From NCBI GenBank assembly GCA_947455285.1, contig CANGOK010000117.1:1-9573 (forward strand): a stretch of DNA of 9,573 nt. The letters are read 5' to 3'. Both the position numbers and the translations under genes were made by a program. This DNA is from Beijerinckiaceae bacterium. GTDB lineage: Bacteria; Pseudomonadota; Alphaproteobacteria; Rhizobiales; Beijerinckiaceae. The notes beneath the pieces were generated by a model that did not search any database, was not told the DNA's origin, and saw nothing but the letters and a program-made list of their open reading frames with translations. How positions within the stretch are numbered: position 1 is the stretch's first letter; each line of letters begins with the position of its first letter. This document shows, one piece after another, positions 6,410 to 9,573 of the stretch.

Positions 6410-8164
6410 ATGAGAGTGAATGCGCCGCAGGGCTTACTGTTGGGCCTGTCCATGAGCGCGCTCATGTTGGCGATGCAGGCGCATGCGCAGGAAGCTGATG
6501 CGCCGGCCGCGCCTCCCGTTTACGATCACAGCGCCACCCAGACGATCACTCTGCGCGAGGCGACGATTCCTCCCGCGACCTTGAATGCCGCCCCTGAAAA
6601 GATCATACCTGCGGAACAAGCGCCGCTTGTCGAAACGCCCGCACCGGCGCTGCCTTCGACCTTGAGCGCGCCTGTCGCCGCGCCTGCATCAGATGGAGCT
6701 TCAATCGCCGCAGCATTGAAGCAGGCTCTTGAAGACCTCGCCAAGGAGCCTGTGCGAACCGCAGCCATCAAGCGCGAGCGCGAAGCTATCATGGCTTTCT
6801 ACGCAGCCCGTTCTTATGCGCCGCTCTGGCTTGAGAAAGCTTCGTGGACCAGCGCCGCGAAAGCTGCGCTGATGCGGCTCGAACATGCCGACGAAGATGG
6901 GCTTTCGCTGAAATCCGCAGCACTGCCTGCGTTGACCGGCGCAACGGATGGCGAGCGCGCCACGACCGAACTCGCGCTCTCCGTCGCCGTCGTGACCTAT
7001 GGCCGGCAGGCGAGCGGATCGCGCATCGATCCGCAAAGCATCGACAAGCTGATCACCGAAAAGCCGGAGGTGGCGGAGCCCGGGCATATTCTGACTACGG
7101 TCGCAGCGGCGATGGATGCGGATGCGGCTCTGCGCAGCTTCAACCCCACACAATCCGGCTACATCGCGCTGCGCGAAAAGCTGGCTGAAGTACGCCGCGA
7201 AAAGCCTAAATCCATTGATCGCATCACCTCTGGCCCGACGCTGAAAGTCGGCATGAAAGACCCGCGTGTGCCGGTCATTCGCGCGCGCTTTGGCCTCGAT
7301 CCGCAGCCGCTCGCTGAAAGCACTGATGCGCTTACTTACGACACCCGCGTCGCTTCAGCCGTAGCCGTCTTCCAGCGCCGCTTCGGCCTGCCCTCCAATG
7401 GTCAACTCACGCCCCGCACCATCGCCGCACTGTCAGGCGGCGATCCGGCGCGTCTTGAAGCCGAGATCATCGCCAATATGGAGCGCTGGCGCTGGCGCGC
7501 GCGTGGCGAAGCGCCCGAGCGGATCGAAGTCAACATTCCCGATTTCACGGTGCGCGTGATCCGCGACAATGCGGAATTTTATCGGTCACGCGTCATCGTG
7601 GGCAAACCCACGACCCAGACGCCTATTTTCTCGAACCGCATGCAGTTCGTCGAGGTCAATCCCTATTGGAACGTGCCCGATAGCATCATCAAGAAAGAGA
7701 TGATGCCGAAACTCGCGGAAGATCCGACCTATCTGGAACGCCTTGGATATGAAGTCTCAACCGCGCCCAATGGCCGGATGGTTGTGCGTCAGCCTCCTGG
7801 TGCGAAGAATGCGCTGGGCAACATCAAGTTCATGTTCCCCAACCAGCACGCCGTCTATCTGCACGACACGCCCTCTCGCGGACTCTTCGCCAACGACACG
7901 CGCGCCTATAGCCATGGCTGCGTGCGTCTCGACCAGCCCTTCAAATTCGCGGAAGTCGTGCTTGGCGCCGAAAACGGCTGGACCGAAGAACGAGCACGCC
8001 GGCTCATCGGCGGCAAGAACCAGACAATCCATCTGCCGCGCCCAATCGACATCCACATCGGTTATTACACCGCCTTCGTAGATAACGATGGCAAGCTGCA
8101 ACTGCGTGAAGACATCTATGGTTATTCACGCAAGGTGCGCGCGGCGCTGGGGCTTGAGGTCTGA
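6410..8164 (+). CDS. Periplasmic L,D-transpeptidase (PG-binding plus YkuD domain, YcbB/LdtD-like)
   Basis: The 584-residue exported enzyme should form 3-3 (mDAP-mDAP) peptide cross-links in peptidoglycan or attach proteins to it, using a catalytic cysteine. Order of parts: a Sec signal peptide (about 1-26, ending AMQAHAQ); a Pro/Ala-rich linker (about 30-95); a helical scaffold-like region (about 100-270); a PG_binding_1 domain (about 278-342) with FQRRFGLPSNGQLTPRTI; and a YkuD catalytic domain (about 371-550). The signature SHGCVR is at 501-506, with C504 the nucleophile, and H485 (YLHDT) and H502 complete the active site. Length and layout match the YcbB/LdtD group (about 600). The start is firm: a TAG stop lies directly in frame before ATG 6410, and GGAAGG lies upstream. 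It sits 122 bases behind the response regulator on the same strand, suggesting linked expression. The cysteine-based site predicts resistance to most penicillins but sensitivity to carbapenems, as known for the family. Confidence 0.95.
   Translation: MRVNAPQGLLLGLSMSALMLAMQAHAQEADAPAAPPVYDHSATQTITLREATIPPATLNAAPEKIIPAEQAPLVETPAPALPSTLSAPVAAPASDGASIAAALKQALEDLAKEPVRTAAIKREREAIMAFYAARSYAPLWLEKASWTSAAKAALMRLEHADEDGLSLKSAALPALTGATDGERATTELALSVAVVTYGRQASGSRIDPQSIDKLITEKPEVAEPGHILTTVAAAMDADAALRSFNPTQSGYIALREKLAEVRREKPKSIDRITSGPTLKVGMKDPRVPVIRARFGLDPQPLAESTDALTYDTRVASAVAVFQRRFGLPSNGQLTPRTIAALSGGDPARLEAEIIANMERWRWRARGEAPERIEVNIPDFTVRVIRDNAEFYRSRVIVGKPTTQTPIFSNRMQFVEVNPYWNVPDSIIKKEMMPKLAEDPTYLERLGYEVSTAPNGRMVVRQPPGAKNALGNIKFMFPNQHAVYLHDTPSRGLFANDTRAYSHGCVRLDQPFKFAEVVLGAENGWTEERARRLIGGKNQTIHLPRPIDIHIGYYTAFVDNDGKLQLREDIYGYSRKVRAALGLEV
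6451..6466. repeat. Perfect 16-bp palindrome inside the signal-peptide coding region
   Basis: CATGAGCGCGCTCATG equals its own reverse complement. It encodes part of the hydrophobic core of the transpeptidase signal peptide. A second palindrome, GCGCATGCGC, follows at 6479-6488. It could fold as mRNA near the start codon or bind a dimeric protein, but a chance origin is quite possible. Confidence 0.5.
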
Positions 8165-8166
8165 AC

Positions 8167-9201
8167 TCAGCGCTTGGGCTTGTAAGGCCCCAAATCCCTG
8201 AGGGCTGCGGCGACGAAGCTGTGGTCGATGATCTGATCGACCGTCACATCGCCCTGAATGAGCTTCATTTCCTTATAATAGCTCCAGTCCTTGCGCAGAC
8301 TATCAGCGCCCACAGCCCCGTCAGGATCGACATAATGGGGAATGATGGAGCGAAGGACATCCTTGTCCTTAACCGTTGAATAGCGCGCGATGATGTCAAC
8401 GACCTCTTCGGCGCCCGGCCCAGCAAGACGGGCGTCTTTCAATGCATCGACATAATCGCGAAGTCCGCGAATATATGCGCGCATGACCTTGCGCGCGACT
8501 TCGGGTCGGCTCTTGATGAAGGCGTCGCCATAGACGATGACGCCGCTCACATCGTCCTCGCGTAGTTTCGACATGGGCGTCAGGCTCGCGACCGTGCCTT
8601 GTTTGATCGCGGAACTGAGGAAGGGCTCAGGAAGAATGCTGGCGTCGAGCGCGCCGCTGGCGTAGGCGGCGACCTGCTGGGGCATGGAGAGAAGGTTCAT
8701 CTCAAGATCAGTGGACTTGAGGCCTACCGAGCGCAGCGCCTCCTCGATCACTGCGGCTTCATTGGCGCCGTTGGCTGTGGTGACGAATTTGCGGCCCTTG
8801 AGGTCTTTAAGCGAACGAACTGCGCCACTGTCCCACAAGTCCTTGCGCACCACGAGCGCCTGATAGGAATACTCCCCCTTGTTGCGCGCCTTGTCCGCGA
8901 CAGCGCGCATGGTGATGCCGCGCTCGAAGGCGTTGTAGGTGCCTGCATTGATCGCGCCTGAGCCGACATCGATATCGCCAGTGGCGAGTGGCGCGACCAT
9001 GCGGGCGCTTGAATCAAAAACGATGAATTTCGCCTCGATCCCTTCCTGCTGGAGATAGCCCTTGGCGTCAGCGATATAAAAGCCCACATCCGCCGTGCCG
9101 CCGATATAGGCGATATTGACCTTCTCGGCCGCGCTGGCGGGAAGCGCTATAGCGCCGGCAGCGAGGCCAATGGCGATGGCGATTAAACGGAAATGTTGCA
9201 T
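8167..9201 (-). CDS. ABC transporter periplasmic solute-binding protein, NitT/TauT (SsuA/TauA/NMT1-like) family
   Basis: The 344-residue protein should capture a small ligand in the periplasm and deliver it to an ABC permease. The NitT/TauT group serves sulfonates, taurine, nitrate, aromatic acids and thiamine precursors. The N-terminus is a Sec signal peptide (MQHFRLIAIAIGLAAGAIAL, cleavage near PASAA). The mature protein starts EKVNIAYIGG and shows the NMT1-like pattern: GFYIADAKGYLQQEGIE, then LATGDIDVGSGAI, and LPEPFLSSAIKQG in the second lobe. The frame is open for 62 more codons upstream, to 9387, but the start is set at 9201: a strong GGAGG lies 5 bases before that ATG and the signal peptide begins there, whereas the upstream extension is charged and unlike an exported N-terminus. 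No cysteine follows the signal peptide, so it is not a lipoprotein. Its stop lies two bases from the converging transpeptidase stop. No permease or ATPase gene is adjacent, and the ligand is unknown. Confidence 0.92.
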   Translation of the reverse strand: MQHFRLIAIAIGLAAGAIALPASAAEKVNIAYIGGTADVGFYIADAKGYLQQEGIEAKFIVFDSSARMVAPLATGDIDVGSGAINAGTYNAFERGITMRAVADKARNKGEYSYQALVVRKDLWDSGAVRSLKDLKGRKFVTTANGANEAAVIEEALRSVGLKSTDLEMNLLSMPQQVAAYASGALDASILPEPFLSSAIKQGTVASLTPMSKLREDDVSGVIVYGDAFIKSRPEVARKVMRAYIRGLRDYVDALKDARLAGPGAEEVVDIIARYSTVKDKDVLRSIIPHYVDPDGAVGADSLRKDWSYYKEMKLIQGDVTVDQIIDHSFVAAALRDLGPYKPKR

Positions 9202-9206
9202 GATGT

Positions 9207-9211
9207 CCTCC
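9207..9211 (-). promoter_or_regulatory. Strong ribosome binding site fixing the solute-binding protein start
   Basis: GGAGG on the minus strand, 5 bases before ATG 9201, picks this ATG over the longer upstream reading frame. It is the strongest SD in the window. Confidence 0.75.
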
Positions 9212-9484
9212 CCGGCGCGGGCCTGTTCCGGCCCCTTTGCACTCATGATGCGCTGAAGACGTGCTCCTGTCGAGGCCGGGCGAAAAACGCGCCTTGGCGC
9301 CCGATTTTCGCGAGCCTGACTGTTTTTATTTGTACAGATTTCGACCTTCGTCTCACACCAGTGCTTCAAAAAAACGCAAGGACTCACGCCCCGTTAACCC
9401 TTCTCGGTAACACTATGCTCACCATGTTGCTTGGCTCGTCCCTCTTTGGGTCTGTCTGAGTTCACGCGAAACGCGAGTAGTCCG
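9212..9484. other. Intergenic region upstream of the solute-binding protein
   Basis: About 270 bases with no convincing gene. The part from about 9313 to 9375 is AT-rich with A and T runs and probably holds the minus-strand promoter of the binding-protein gene, but no clear -35/-10 pair stands out. A 14-codon frame, ATG 9415 to TGA 9459 (MLTMLLGSSLFGSV), lacks an SD and is not called as a gene. GTTAAC and GGTAAC occur at 9393-9411 as a loose repeat without the 7-base spacing of a CtrA box. Confidence 0.4.
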
Positions 9485-9573
9485 TTGCTGAAACTGCGTA
9501 ACCCAAAGGTCCGGATCGCTGGCAAATATGCGATGACCGGCGCGCTGGCGCTTTTGGCTGCGGCGATGACGCC
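9485..9573 (+). CDS. Possible N-terminus of an exported protein cut by the right edge
   Basis: From a TTG at 9485 the frame reads to the window end as (M)LKLRNPKVRIAGKYAMTG followed by ALALLAAAMT. That is a basic N-region followed by a hydrophobic stretch, which is the layout of a signal peptide. The frame is open from 9398 but has no ATG or GTG before 9533, so the start is uncertain: TTG 9485 with a weak GAG upstream, or ATG 9533. The family cannot be told from 29 residues. Exported cell-wall proteins of the DUF882 (peptidase M15-like) type begin similarly in Rhizobiales and can lie near L,D-transpeptidases, but this is a guess from context. Confidence 0.35.
   Translation, partial: MLKLRNPKVRIAGKYAMTGALALLAAAMT

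Noticed and set aside
9202..9387. 62-codon N-terminal extension of the solute-binding protein
   Set aside because: It would place a charged, low-similarity stretch before a clear signal peptide, and the strong GGAGG is at the inner ATG.
9394..9411. CtrA-like box (TTAA ... TAAC)
   Set aside because: The half-sites are 10 bases apart instead of 7, so it does not match the known motif.
9415..9459. 14-codon leader-peptide-like frame (MLTMLLGSSLFGSV)
   Set aside because: No SD, no regulatory codon run, and no terminator or antiterminator pair after it.

Overview
The window reads as chromosomal DNA of a GC-rich alphaproteobacterium, most likely Hyphomicrobiales (Rhizobiales). The evidence is the codon usage and protein style, together with a Rhizobiales-type response regulator with a C-terminal Fis helix-turn-helix and a large periplasmic L,D-transpeptidase. 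A genus cannot be named from sequence alone. No tRNA, rRNA, CRISPR array, insertion sequence, phage gene or att site was seen. Gene density is high and the gaps are short.

Left block, minus strand, read right to left from about 4622 to 86. An M3-family oligoendopeptidase F is followed by an FAD-dependent aromatic-ring-type monooxygenase with a GTG start and a good Shine-Dalgarno (SD) sequence. An ABC1/UbiB-type atypical kinase comes last. Gaps of 63 and 67 bases on one strand, with no convincing terminator between them, suggest one transcription unit. A sigma70-like promoter candidate lies just upstream of the peptidase. The three functions do not form a known pathway. A possible fourth gene on the same strand runs off the left edge.

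Middle, plus strand. A 171-base divergent spacer leads to an orphan response regulator (receiver, AAA+, Fis HTH). It looks like an NtrC-family sigma54 activator, but two hallmark motifs are altered: GAFTGA reads GAFPGA, and the Walker B Asp-Glu pair reads Glu-Asn. Its leader can fold into a 10-bp hairpin that contains the only visible SD sequence. After 122 AT-rich bases comes a secreted L,D-transpeptidase (PG-binding domain plus YkuD catalytic domain with an intact SHGCVR motif), which would make 3-3 peptidoglycan cross-links or attach proteins to peptidoglycan.

Right block. A solitary periplasmic solute-binding protein of the NitT/TauT (SsuA/TauA/NMT1) type lies on the minus strand. It converges on the transpeptidase with only two bases between stop codons, and no permease or ATPase is in view. 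Its 5' side faces about 280 bases of spacer, then what may be the signal-peptide start of an exported protein cut by the right edge.

The most interesting item is the degenerate AAA+ regulator next to a cell-wall cross-linking enzyme. It may be a response regulator that has given up sigma54 activation and works as a DNA-binding switch. No clearly new multi-gene system is visible.
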